Part shown: piece by piece, positions 26,409 to 34,500 of the stretch | How the letters are laid out: each line of letters starts with the position of its first letter | Numbering within the stretch: position 1 is the stretch's first letter | NCBI RefSeq assembly: GCF_002086485.1 | Contig: NZ_MVHF01000027.1 | Coordinates: 1-64,000, forward strand | Reading direction: 5' to 3' | DNA: 64,000 nucleotides | From: Mycobacterium aquaticum | GTDB taxonomy: Bacteria; Actinomycetota; Actinomycetes; Mycobacteriales; Mycobacteriaceae | The notes under the pieces: model-generated | Seen by the model: only the letters and a program-made list of their open reading frames with translations | Databases searched by the model: none | Told to the model about the DNA's origin: nothing | Translations under genes and position numbers: made by a program

Positions 26409-28760
26409 ATGGCTACCGACTTCAACGGCAAGATCGAACTGGACATCCGGGATTCCGAGCCCGACTGGGGACCGTATGCGGCGCCGACTGCCGATGAGAA
26501 TGCCCCGAATGTGCTGTATCTGGTGTGGGACGACACGGGCATCGCCACCTGGGACTGTTTCGGTGGGCTCGTGGACATGCCTGCGATGAGCCGCATCGCC
26601 GAGCGCGGTATCAGGCTCTCTCAGTTCCACACCACCGCACTGTGTTCACCGACCAGGGCCTCACTGCTCACCGGCCGCAACGCCACCACCGTCGGAATGG
26701 CCACCATCGAGGAGTTCACCGACGGATTCCCCAACTGCAACGGGCGGATTCCCTTCGACACCGCACTGCTTTCGGAGGTGCTCATCGAGAACGGTTACAA
26801 CACCTACTGCGTGGGCAAGTGGCACCTGACACCGTTGGAAGAGTCCAATCTCGCTGCCACCAAACGGCATTGGCCATGTTCGCGTGGTTTCGAACGGTTC
26901 TACGGATTCATGGGCGGCGAAACCGATCAGTGGTATCCGGATCTGGTGTACGACAACCATCCGGTCGATCCGCCGGCCACGCCCGAGCAGGGCTATCACC
27001 TGTCGAAGGACCTTGCCGACAAGACAATCGAGTTCATCCGCGACTCCAAGGTGATCGCGCCCGACAAGCCCTGGTTCACCTACCTGTGCCCCGGAGCCGG
27101 TCATGCCCCGCACCACGTGTTCAAGGAATGGGCGGACCACTACGCGGGCCGCTTCGACATGGGCTACGAGCGGTACCGCGAGATCGTGCTGGAGAACCAG
27201 AAACGCCTCGGCATCGTTCCACCTGACACCGAACTCTCGCCGGTCAATCCCTACGCAGATGTCAAGGGACCCAACGGCGAACCGTGGCCGGTGCAGGACA
27301 CCGTGCGGCCGTGGGACACTCTGAACGACGACGAGAAGCGACTGTTCAGCCGGATGGCCGAGGTGTTCGCAGGCTTCCTGTCCTACACCGACGCCCAGAT
27401 CGGGCGCATCCTCGACTACCTCGACGAATCCGGTCAACTCGACAACACCGTGATCGTGGTGATCTCCGACAACGGTGCCAGTGGTGAAGGCGGACCCAAC
27501 GGATCGGTCAACGAGACCAAGTTCTTCAACGGTTACATCGACACCGCCGAGGAAGGGCTCAAGTTCATCGACCTGCTGGGCTCACCGGAGACCTACAACC
27601 ACTATCCGATCGGCTGGGCGATGGCGTTCAACACGCCGTACAAGTTGTTCAAGCGGTACGCCTCCCATGAGGGTGGCATCGCCGACACGGCAATCATCTC
27701 GTGGCCCAACGGGATTGCCGCGCACGGCGAGGTCCGCGACAACTACGTCAGCGTCTGCGACATCACGCCAACGGTGTACGACCTGCTCGACATCACCCCA
27801 CCCGCGACCGTGCGGGGAGTTGCCCAAAAGCCGCTGGACGGCGTCAGTTTCAAAGTGGCGCTGGATAATCCGACGGCGCCGACCGGTAAGGAGACGCAGT
27901 TCTACACCATGCTCGGCACCCGCGGCATCTGGCACAAGGGCTGGTTCGCCAACACCGTGCACGCCGCGACGCCGGCCGGGTGGTCCCATTTCGACGCCGA
28001 CCGCTGGGAGCTCTTCCACATCGAATCCGATCGCAGCCAATGCCACGACCTGGCCGCCGAACAGCCGGACAAACTCGAAGAACTCAAGGCGCTGTGGTTC
28101 GCCGAGGCTGACAAGTACAACGGCTTGCCGCTGGCCGATCTGAACATCCTGGAGACGATGACGCGGTGGCGCCCGTACCTGGCAGGTGCCCGGTCGACCT
28201 ACACGTACTACCCGAACACGGCCGAGGTCGGCCTCGGTGCTGCCGCCGAACTGCGCGGGCAGTCGTTCAAGGTGCTGGTCGAGTTGACCGTCGAGCGCCC
28301 CGATGCCCAGGGCGTGCTGTTCAAACAGGGCGGTGCGCACGGCGGGCATGTGTTGTACGTCGCCGACGGGCGTCTGCACTACGTCTACAACTTCCTCGGT
28401 GAGATCGAGCAGCAGTTGGTATCGCCGGATCCGATCCCGTTGGGACGGCATATCTTCGGTGTGCGGTACGCCCGCACCGGCACGGTCGAGAACAGTCACA
28501 CACCGCTGGGCGACACGGCGTTGTTCATCGACGACGTCGCGGTGGCCGAACTGCCTGCCATGCGCACCCACCCGGGCATGTTCGCGCTCGCCGGCGGCGG
28601 CATCTGCATCGGGCGCAACACCGGTTCGGCGGTGTCGAAGAACTATCGGGGTCAGTTCGGCTTCACCGGCGGAACCATCGCCCGGGCCACCGTCGATCTG
28701 TCCGGGGAACCGTACGAGGACGTCGAAGCCACCCTGGCCCTGGCCTTCTGCAAGGACTGA
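26409..28760 (+). CDS. atsA: arylsulfatase
   Basis: A 783-residue sulfatase, about the length I recall for M. tuberculosis AtsA (Rv0711). D41-D42 in LVWDDTG are calcium ligands, and the signature LCSPTRASLLTGR holds C79, which must be converted to formylglycine for activity. CVGKWHLTP and VVISDNGASGEGG give further active-site residues. After about residue 590 a beta-sandwich-like domain (SFKVLVELTVERPDAQG … LHYVYNFLGE) follows. It hydrolyses sulfate esters. There is no signal peptide, so it is probably cytoplasmic. The formylglycine-generating enzyme follows after 26 bases. Confidence 0.93.
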   Translation: MATDFNGKIELDIRDSEPDWGPYAAPTADENAPNVLYLVWDDTGIATWDCFGGLVDMPAMSRIAERGIRLSQFHTTALCSPTRASLLTGRNATTVGMATIEEFTDGFPNCNGRIPFDTALLSEVLIENGYNTYCVGKWHLTPLEESNLAATKRHWPCSRGFERFYGFMGGETDQWYPDLVYDNHPVDPPATPEQGYHLSKDLADKTIEFIRDSKVIAPDKPWFTYLCPGAGHAPHHVFKEWADHYAGRFDMGYERYREIVLENQKRLGIVPPDTELSPVNPYADVKGPNGEPWPVQDTVRPWDTLNDDEKRLFSRMAEVFAGFLSYTDAQIGRILDYLDESGQLDNTVIVVISDNGASGEGGPNGSVNETKFFNGYIDTAEEGLKFIDLLGSPETYNHYPIGWAMAFNTPYKLFKRYASHEGGIADTAIISWPNGIAAHGEVRDNYVSVCDITPTVYDLLDITPPATVRGVAQKPLDGVSFKVALDNPTAPTGKETQFYTMLGTRGIWHKGWFANTVHAATPAGWSHFDADRWELFHIESDRSQCHDLAAEQPDKLEELKALWFAEADKYNGLPLADLNILETMTRWRPYLAGARSTYTYYPNTAEVGLGAAAELRGQSFKVLVELTVERPDAQGVLFKQGGAHGGHVLYVADGRLHYVYNFLGEIEQQLVSPDPIPLGRHIFGVRYARTGTVENSHTPLGDTALFIDDVAVAELPAMRTHPGMFALAGGGICIGRNTGSAVSKNYRGQFGFTGGTIARATVDLSGEPYEDVEATLALAFCKD

Positions 28761-28774
28761 GCCATCGGCGCGCC

Positions 28775-28780
28775 TACCCT
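28775..28780 (+). promoter_or_regulatory. possible separate -10 box of the formylglycine-enzyme gene
   Basis: TACCCT ends six bases before the ATG of the next gene, the same geometry as other leaderless candidates here, and no Shine-Dalgarno is seen. It could be chance, since read-through from atsA is also likely. The -35 region is poor. Confidence 0.28.
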
Positions 28781-28786
28781 GATCGC

Positions 28787-29665
28787 ATGCACACCGAACT
28801 GGTCGAACTGCCCGGGGGAGCGTTCCGCATGGGTTCGACGCGCTTCTACCCGGAAGAGGCTCCGGTGCACACCGCGACGGTCGCATCGTTCGCGATCGAG
28901 AAGTACCCCGTCACCAACGCCCAGTTCGCCGAGTTCGTCGCTGCCACCGGATATGTGACCATCGCCGAGCGGCCATTGGATCCGGCACTGTATCCCGGTG
29001 TGGCGCAACAAGATCTGTTACCCGGGGCGCTGGTGTTCCGGCCCACCGCCGGTCCGGTGAACCTGCGGGACTGGCGGCAATGGTGGGACTGGGCACCCGG
29101 CGCGAGCTGGCGACACCCGTTCGGGCCGGACCGCGACGCCGGTCGGCCCGAGCACCCCGTCGTCCAGGTGGCCTATCCCGACGCCGCGGCCTATGCCGCG
29201 TGGGCCGGGCGGCGGCTGCCCACCGAAGCCGAATGGGAGTATGCGGCGCGCGGGGGAGCCGACACCGTCTACGCCTGGGGCGACGATGTCAGGCCCCGCG
29301 GTCAGCTGATGGCCAACACCTGGCAGGGCCGGTTCCCGTACCGCAACGACGGCGCCCTGGGCTGGGCCGGCACGTCCCCGGTGGGGTCCTTTCCGCCGAA
29401 CGGCTTCGGGCTCTACGACATGATCGGCAACGTGTGGGAGTGGACGTCGACGCGATTCTCGGCCCACCACCAGCCCGGCGCGGCCCAGCCCGCCTGTTGC
29501 CCACCGGCGGATGCGGATCCCAGCGTCAACCAGACCCTCAAGGGCGGGTCATATCTGTGCGCGCCGGAGTACTGCCATCGCTACCGACCGGCGGCGCGTT
29601 CACCGCAATCCCAGGACAGCGCGACGACGCACATCGGTTTCCGCTGCGTCGCTTCGCGAGTGTGA
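28787..29665 (+). CDS. formylglycine-generating enzyme (sulfatase-modifying factor)
   Basis: A 292-residue FGE-sulfatase fold protein. It opens with the family strand LPGGAFRMGSTRFYPEEAPVH and has RLPTEAEWEYAARGG, MIGNVWEWTSTR and the active site LKGGSYLCAPEYCHRYRPAAR with C258 and C263, five residues apart as in copper-dependent FGEs. It oxidises the sulfatase CSPTR Cys to formylglycine using oxygen and a thiol. Its place directly after atsA matches the Mtb order (Rv0711-Rv0712). Its last codons lie inside an inverted-repeat element. Confidence 0.93.
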   Translation: MHTELVELPGGAFRMGSTRFYPEEAPVHTATVASFAIEKYPVTNAQFAEFVAATGYVTIAERPLDPALYPGVAQQDLLPGALVFRPTAGPVNLRDWRQWWDWAPGASWRHPFGPDRDAGRPEHPVVQVAYPDAAAYAAWAGRRLPTEAEWEYAARGGADTVYAWGDDVRPRGQLMANTWQGRFPYRNDGALGWAGTSPVGSFPPNGFGLYDMIGNVWEWTSTRFSAHHQPGAAQPACCPPADADPSVNQTLKGGSYLCAPEYCHRYRPAARSPQSQDSATTHIGFRCVASRV

Positions 29666-29714
29666 ACCGTCTGCGAAAAAACCGCCCGAGAGTCGCAGCA
29701 GGCTCACACTCGCG
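29655..29714. repeat. inverted-repeat hairpin element, copy 1
   Basis: Outer arms CGCGAGTGTGA and TCACACTCGCG are perfect inverted repeats; inner arms CTGCGA and TCGCAG are also perfect. The sequence between left arms (ACCGT) and the layout match a second copy at 35852-35911. The left outer arm contains the stop codon of the formylglycine-enzyme gene. It could act as a terminator or be a dispersed palindromic repeat. Confidence 0.65.
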
Positions 29715-29854
29715 GCGCGCGCACGAGGAGCAACGACAGCCCGGGTGCCCCGCCTAGATTCACCGCGATCCGATATGTGGGCCCGTACGCCCGCGCGCGC
29801 CACGATGAGCCGGCGTCGGCCGCGTGCCGGCAGTCCGACACGGAGGAGCGCACG

Positions 29855-30001
29855 GTGACAGAGGGAACACCCGCAGACAACGCTGCGGCACCCGAGCGGG
29901 GACTGTTGGCCCGCATCGGATCCGACTGGTGGGCAACGATTCTCGGCCTCGCGGTGACCGCACTCGCGGTGGCCGGGGTGCTGCCGAAGATCCCGTGGTG
30001 A
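29855..30001 (+). CDS. small single-pass membrane protein, 48 residues
   Basis: A 48-residue frame beginning at a GTG with a strong Shine-Dalgarno (CGGAGGAG). After a polar head comes DWWATILGLAVTALAVAGVLPKIPW, a single membrane helix with a Trp-rich entrance. It ends seven bases before the exporter gene, so the two are likely co-translated. Small proteins of this type often precede YeiH-family transporters in actinobacteria and may be a subunit; that is inference from position. Confidence 0.6.
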   Translation: MTEGTPADNAAAPERGLLARIGSDWWATILGLAVTALAVAGVLPKIPW

Positions 30002-30008
30002 GACAACC

Positions 30009-31130
30009 ATGAGCACTGTTGCCGACCGCGACGTCGCCGATGAGCCGGCGTCGGATTTCACCAGCAAGCGTCCCCTCGATTACCTGCCCGGCCTGCTGCT
30101 GCTCGTCGCGGTGGGGGTGGCCGGCAAGTACGCCGAGGTGGGCTGGCTGGCGCTGGCCAAGCATCAGCACTGGCGGGTGCCGGACATCGAGTATGTCCTG
30201 TGGGCCATCCTGATCGGCCTCGTGATCACCAATACCGTTGGGCTACATAGGATTTTCCGCCCGGGCGTACTGACCTACCAGTTCTGGCTGAAGGTCGGCA
30301 TCGTGGCACTCGGATCCAGGTTCGTGCTCGGCGACGTGCTCAAGCTCGGCGCCACCAGCCTCGTGCAGATCCTTATCGACATGACGGTGGCCGGGACCAT
30401 CATCATCGTCGCCGCGCGCCTGTTCGGGCTCTCCGGCAAGCTCGGCTCCCTGCTGGCTATCGGTACCTCGATCTGCGGGGTGTCGGCCATCATCGCGTCC
30501 AAGGGCGCCATCCGGGCCCGCAACTCCGACGTCAGCTACGCCATCGCGGCGATCCTCGCGCTCGGCGCCGTGGCGTTGTTCACGCTGCCACCACTGGGGC
30601 ATGCGATCGGACTCACCGACCACGAGTTCGGCCTCTGGGCGGGCCTCGCGGTCGACAACACCGCCGAGACCACCGCCACCGGCTACCTGTTCTCCGATGA
30701 GGCCGGCAAGATCGCGGTGCTCGTCAAGTCGGTGCGCAACGCCCTGATCGGTTTCGTGGTGCTCGGCTTCGCGCTGTACTGGGCGTCCAAGGGGGAGGCC
30801 GACGAACTGGCTCCTGGCGTGCGGGCCAAGGCCGCGTTCGTGTGGGACAAGTTCCCCAAATTCGTCCTCGGCTTCCTCGCGGTGTCGGCGGTGGCGACGG
30901 CGGGCCTGCTGAGCAAGGGACAGCTGACCAATGTCGGGAACATCTCCAAGTGGGCGTTCCTGCTGACCTTCGCCGGGGTGGGCCTGTCCACCGACATCCG
31001 CCAGATCGCACGCACCGGCTGGCGTCCGCTCGTCGTCGCAGTGATCGGGCTGGTCGTGGTGGCCGTGGTCTCGCTCGGGCTGGTGCTGCTGACCTCACGC
31101 GTGCTGCACTGGGGTGTCGGCGGCGCGTAG
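30009..31130 (+). CDS. YeiH/UPF0324-family putative sulfate exporter
   Basis: A 373-residue membrane protein with about ten helices. LGSLLAIGTSICGVSAIIASKGAIRA and WAGLAVDNTAETTATGYLFSDEAG are the conserved discontinuous-helix signatures of the UPF0324 (YeiH) family, often annotated as sulfate exporters. Being downstream of an arylsulfatase and its activating enzyme, export of sulfate or sulfite from desulfation is a reasonable inference. It lies just before the ribosomal genes, whose promoter region follows. Its N-terminus is soluble for about 25 residues. Confidence 0.82.
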   Translation: MSTVADRDVADEPASDFTSKRPLDYLPGLLLLVAVGVAGKYAEVGWLALAKHQHWRVPDIEYVLWAILIGLVITNTVGLHRIFRPGVLTYQFWLKVGIVALGSRFVLGDVLKLGATSLVQILIDMTVAGTIIIVAARLFGLSGKLGSLLAIGTSICGVSAIIASKGAIRARNSDVSYAIAAILALGAVALFTLPPLGHAIGLTDHEFGLWAGLAVDNTAETTATGYLFSDEAGKIAVLVKSVRNALIGFVVLGFALYWASKGEADELAPGVRAKAAFVWDKFPKFVLGFLAVSAVATAGLLSKGQLTNVGNISKWAFLLTFAGVGLSTDIRQIARTGWRPLVVAVIGLVVVAVVSLGLVLLTSRVLHWGVGGA

Positions 31131-31168
31131 ATTGTGCCGGTAGCGACTGCGGGCCGGACCTGCAGCGA

Positions 31169-31198
31169 TTTGGCGCCTTGCCCGAGCTCACCTACTAT
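31169..31198 (+). promoter_or_regulatory. candidate promoter of the rplN operon
   Basis: TTTGGC (31169-31174), 18 bases, TACTAT (31193-31198). About 130 bases of leader follow before rplN. A TTGCCC lies between but at poor spacing. The call rests on the hexamers only. Confidence 0.35.
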
Positions 31199-31330
31199 GT
31201 AGGGGTTGTCTTGGGTAGACCCTGGCTGATTGCTGTTCTTCAGATCAGTCTGGCGTATCCATAGCCAACAAAGACCGCGCACGTCCAGGTCGGAATCTGG
31301 CGTGCATAAAAACCCAGGTCAGGAGATCGA

Positions 31331-31699
31331 GTGATTCAGCAGGAATCGCGGTTGAAGGTCGCCGACAACACGGGTGCCAAGGAGATCTTGTGCATCCGCG
31401 TGCTCGGTGGCTCGTCGCGACGCTATGCCGGCATCGGCGACATCATCGTGGCGACCGTCAAGGACGCCATCCCCGGCGGCAACGTCAAGCGCGGTGATGT
31501 CGTGAAGGCCGTCGTCGTGCGCACCGTCAAGGAACGTCGTCGCGCCGACGGCAGCTACATCAAGTTCGACGAGAACGCCGCAGTCATCATCAAGAACGAC
31601 AACGACCCCCGCGGCACCCGCATCTTCGGGCCCGTCGGTCGCGAACTGCGCGAGAAGAAGTTCATGAAGATCGTCTCGCTGGCCCCGGAGGTTTTGTAA
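31331..31699 (+). CDS. rplN: 50S ribosomal protein uL14
   Basis: 122 residues, the full family length, with MIQQESRLKVADNTGAKEI at the start and the basic signature VVVRTVKERRRADGSYIKFDENA. uL14 binds 23S rRNA and forms the bridge to the small subunit at the interface. The start is a GTG after an AGGAG. First gene of this ribosomal set; rplX follows immediately after the stop. Order matches mycobacterial spc-operon genes. Confidence 0.98.
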   Translation: MIQQESRLKVADNTGAKEILCIRVLGGSSRRYAGIGDIIVATVKDAIPGGNVKRGDVVKAVVVRTVKERRRADGSYIKFDENAAVIIKNDNDPRGTRIFGPVGRELREKKFMKIVSLAPEVL

Positions 31700-32017
31700 A
31701 TGAAGGTCCACAAGGGCGACACCGTTCTGGTGGTCTCCGGTAAGGACAAGGGCGCCAAGGGCAAGGTCCTGGTCGCCTACCCGGAGCGCAACAAGGTCCT
31801 CGTCGAGGGCGTCAACCGGATCAAGAAGCACACCGCGCAGTCGCAGAACGAGCGTGGGGCCTCGTCGGGCGGCATCGTCACCCAGGAGGCGCCGATCCAC
31901 GTGTCCAACGTGATGGTGGTCGACTCCGACGGCAACCCGACCCGCATCGGCTACCGCGTCGATGAGGAGAGCGGCAAGAAGGTTCGCGTCTCCAAGCGCA
32001 ACGGCAAGGACATCTGA
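31700..32017 (+). CDS. rplX: 50S ribosomal protein uL24
   Basis: 105 residues with the KOW motif near the start (VHKGDTVLVVSGKDKGAKGKVLVAYPERNKVLVEG), which binds the 5' region of 23S rRNA and starts assembly. The ATG directly abuts the rplN stop, so the two genes are translationally coupled. The next gene, rplE, begins two bases after its stop. Confidence 0.98.
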   Translation: MKVHKGDTVLVVSGKDKGAKGKVLVAYPERNKVLVEGVNRIKKHTAQSQNERGASSGGIVTQEAPIHVSNVMVVDSDGNPTRIGYRVDEESGKKVRVSKRNGKDI

Positions 32018-32019
32018 CT

Positions 32020-32583
32020 ATGACCACCGCAGAGAAGACCCTTCCCCGGCTCAAGCAGCGCTACCGCGAGGAAATCCGCGAGTCGCTGCAGCAGCAGTTC
32101 CAGTACGGCAACGTCATGCAGATCCCCGGCGTGGTCAAGGTCGTCGTCAACATGGGTGTCGGTGACGCCGCCCGCGACGCCAAGCTGATCAACGGCGCGG
32201 TCAACGACCTGGCCCTGATCACCGGTCAGAAGCCCGAGATCCGCAAGGCTCGCAAGTCCATCGCCCAGTTCAAGCTCCGCGAGGGCATGCCCATCGGCGC
32301 GCGCGTCACGCTGCGCGGCGACCGCATGTGGGAGTTCCTGGACCGGCTCATCTCCATCGCGCTGCCCCGTATCCGCGACTTCCGCGGCCTGTCGGCCAAG
32401 CAGTTCGACGGCACCGGCAACTACACGTTCGGTCTGAACGAGCAGTCGATGTTCCACGAGATCGACGTGGATTCCATCGACCGGCCCCGCGGCATGGACA
32501 TCACCGTCGTCACCTCGGCGACCAACGACGACGAAGGCCGTGCGCTGCTGCGGGCGCTGGGCTTCCCCTTCAAGGAGAACTGA
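32020..32583 (+). CDS. rplE: 50S ribosomal protein uL5
   Basis: 187 residues, the usual actinobacterial length. It has VVVNMGVGDAARD, the RKARKSIAQFKLREGMPIGARVTLRG core and the C-terminal GMDITVVTSATNDDEGRALLRALGFPF. uL5 binds 5S rRNA and contacts the P-site tRNA. It is followed after four bases by rpsN. Confidence 0.98.
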   Translation: MTTAEKTLPRLKQRYREEIRESLQQQFQYGNVMQIPGVVKVVVNMGVGDAARDAKLINGAVNDLALITGQKPEIRKARKSIAQFKLREGMPIGARVTLRGDRMWEFLDRLISIALPRIRDFRGLSAKQFDGTGNYTFGLNEQSMFHEIDVDSIDRPRGMDITVVTSATNDDEGRALLRALGFPFKEN

Positions 32584-32587
32584 GCAC

Positions 32588-32773
32588 ATGGCAAAGAAGG
32601 CTCTGGTCCACAAGGCCAACAAGAAGCCCAAGTTCGCGGTTCGCGCGTACACCCGCTGCAGCAAGTGCGGCCGTCCGCACGCCGTTTACCGCAAGTTCGG
32701 GCTGTGCCGCATCTGCGTGCGCGAAATGGCACACGCCGGCGAGCTGCCCGGCGTGCAGAAGTCCAGCTGGTAA
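32588..32773 (+). CDS. rpsN: 30S ribosomal protein uS14, zinc type
   Basis: 61 residues, the short zinc-binding form. CSKC and CRIC supply the four zinc cysteines; the C-terminal REMAHAGELPGVQKSSW is conserved. Mycobacteria carry this C+ form here and a zinc-free paralog under Zur control elsewhere. It is the last gene before a 335-base gap that opens with a strong hairpin. Confidence 0.98.
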   Translation: MAKKALVHKANKKPKFAVRAYTRCSKCGRPHAVYRKFGLCRICVREMAHAGELPGVQKSSW

Positions 32774-32787
32774 CAACGCACTGACGG

Positions 32788-32829
32788 CAGCACCCCGCGA
32801 CCCGGCCATCCGGGACCCGCGGGGTGCTG
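32788..32829 (+). terminator. strong hairpin terminator/attenuator after rpsN
   Basis: CAGCACCCCGCG and CGCGGGGTGCTG make a perfect 12-bp stem with an inner CCCGG/CCGGG pair, followed by TTGGTGTTC rather than a T-run. It is the strongest hairpin in the window and lies between rpsN and rpsH. It should end or reduce transcription there. Confidence 0.68.
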
Positions 32830-33108
32830 TTGGTGTTCAGGGCCAGTCGGTGAGCTCCGCTCGCGGATTTGGCTCTGAGCTGCCGGTTGTCTACACTTGA
32901 CCGGTTGCCTGTAGCTATTCGCCCAGGCGAGTCGGTATGTGCCGCCCACAAGTGTCACTACTGATGCACGACCCCTGACCGAACCCGGTCAGATACGGAT
33001 GAACACTTCGCAGTAGGCCCACCGTGCGATGTGCCAGGCCCTTATTCCGGGAACCGGCGCGAGCACGCTGCATGGGAACCGCAGCGGGAGAGGTTGATTG
33101 ACACTGTC
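32830..33108 (+). other. rpsH leader region
   Basis: The rest of the 335-base gap between rpsN and rpsH. I expect a promoter for rpsH because of the hairpin upstream, but only loose hexamers are visible (TTGTCT near 32887, TTGACC near 32898, no convincing -10 at standard spacing). No gene or riboswitch fold is recognised. Confidence 0.4.
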
Positions 33109-33507
33109 ATGACAATGACGGATCCGATCGCAGACTTTCTGACACGTCTGCGCAACGCCAACTCGGCGTACCACGACGAGGTGACCCTGCCCCACTCGAA
33201 GATCAAGGCGAACATCGCCGAGATCCTCAAGAAAGAGGGCTACATCTCCGATTACCGCACTGAGGACGCCCGCGTCGGCAAGTCCCTGGTGGTGCAGCTC
33301 AAGTACGGCCCCAGCCGTGAGCGCAGCATCGCCGGCCTGCGTCGCGTGAGCAAGCCCGGTCTGCGGGTTTACGCAAAATCCACCAATCTGCCGCGCGTTC
33401 TCGGCGGCCTGGGCGTGGCGATCATCTCCACGTCCTCGGGCCTGCTCACCGACCGCCAGGCATCTCGACAGGGCGTGGGCGGCGAAGTCCTCGCTTACGT
33501 CTGGTAG
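33109..33507 (+). CDS. rpsH: 30S ribosomal protein uS8
   Basis: 132 residues, the standard length, beginning MTMTDPIADFLTRLRNANSAYHDEV and ending in the signature STSSGLLTDRQASRQGVGGEVLAYVW. uS8 binds the central domain of 16S rRNA and, in enterobacteria, represses its own operon. The start is taken at the ATG matching the family N-terminus. It opens the second ribosomal block (rpsH to rplO). Confidence 0.97.
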   Translation: MTMTDPIADFLTRLRNANSAYHDEVTLPHSKIKANIAEILKKEGYISDYRTEDARVGKSLVVQLKYGPSRERSIAGLRRVSKPGLRVYAKSTNLPRVLGGLGVAIISTSSGLLTDRQASRQGVGGEVLAYVW

Positions 33508-33519
33508 GGGGAAGCAGAA

Positions 33520-34059
33520 ATGTCGCGTATTGGAAAGCAGCCGGTTCCGGTTCCCGCCGGAGTCGACGTGACCATCGACGGTCAGAACGTTTCGGTGAAG
33601 GGGCCCAAGGGCACCCTGGTGCTCGACGTCGCCGAGCCGATTGCCGTGTCGCGCAACGACGACGGTGCGATCGTGGTGGCCCGTCCCGACGACGAGCGGC
33701 GCAACCGCTCGCTGCACGGACTCTCCCGCACCCTGATCGCCAACCTGGTCACCGGTGTGACCGAGGGCTACACCCGCAAGATGGAGATCTTCGGCGTTGG
33801 TTACCGCGTGGTGGCCAAGGGCTCGAACCTGGAGTTCGCCCTGGGCTACAGCCACCCGGTTCTGATCGAGGCACCCGAGGGCATCACCTTCGCGGTGGAG
33901 ACGCCCACGAAGTTCTCGGTGTCGGGTATCGACAAGCAGAAGGTCGGCCAGATCTCCGCGGTCATCCGTCGCCTGCGTCGCCCGGACCCGTACAAGGGCA
34001 AGGGCATTCGCTACGAGGGTGAGCAGATCCGCCGCAAGGTCGGAAAGACAGGTAAGTAA
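33520..34059 (+). CDS. rplF: 50S ribosomal protein uL6
   Basis: 179 residues with the duplicated uL6 fold: SRIGKQPVPVPAGVDVTI at the start and the C-terminal signature KVGQISAVIRRLRRPDPYKGKGIRY. uL6 lies near the factor-binding site of the large subunit. A good ribosome-binding site (GGGGGAAG) precedes the ATG. rplR follows after two bases. Confidence 0.98.
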   Translation: MSRIGKQPVPVPAGVDVTIDGQNVSVKGPKGTLVLDVAEPIAVSRNDDGAIVVARPDDERRNRSLHGLSRTLIANLVTGVTEGYTRKMEIFGVGYRVVAKGSNLEFALGYSHPVLIEAPEGITFAVETPTKFSVSGIDKQKVGQISAVIRRLRRPDPYKGKGIRYEGEQIRRKVGKTGK

Positions 34060-34061
34060 CC

Positions 34062-34475
34062 ATGGCTCCCAAAACTGTTACCGCAGAAAACGCAAAGCGT
34101 AAGCCGGTGGGCCAGAACATCTCTGAGACCCGTCGCAACTCTCGTCTGCGCCGCCACGCCCGGTTGCGCAAGAAGGTTGCCGGCACCGCCGAGACCCCGC
34201 GTCTGGTGGTCAACCGGTCGGCCCGGCACATCCACGTCCAGCTCGTCGACGATCTGGAAGGCGTCACCCTGGCGGCGGCCAGCTCGATCGAGCCCGACGT
34301 CCGCGCAGTGGACGGCGACAAGAAGGCGCACAGCGTGCGCGTCGGTCAGCTGATCGCCGAGCGTGCCAAGGCTGCCGGCATCGAGGCTGTCGTGTTCGAC
34401 CGTGGTGGCTACACCTACGGCGGCCGCATCGCCGCGCTGGCCGATGCCGCGCGTGAGGGTGGGCTGAAATTCTGA
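34062..34475 (+). CDS. rplR: 50S ribosomal protein uL18
   Basis: 137 residues. A basic N-terminal tail (NSRLRRHARLRKKVAGTAETPRLVVNRSARHIHVQLVDD) binds 5S rRNA, and the C-terminal ending VVFDRGGYTYGGRIAALADAAREGGLKF is diagnostic. Together with uL5 it forms the 5S RNP. The N-terminus is about 15 residues longer than in E. coli, as usual in mycobacteria. Confidence 0.98.
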   Translation: MAPKTVTAENAKRKPVGQNISETRRNSRLRRHARLRKKVAGTAETPRLVVNRSARHIHVQLVDDLEGVTLAAASSIEPDVRAVDGDKKAHSVRVGQLIAERAKAAGIEAVVFDRGGYTYGGRIAALADAAREGGLKF

Positions 34476-34500
34476 TGACTGTTAACGAGAGGACTGCATG

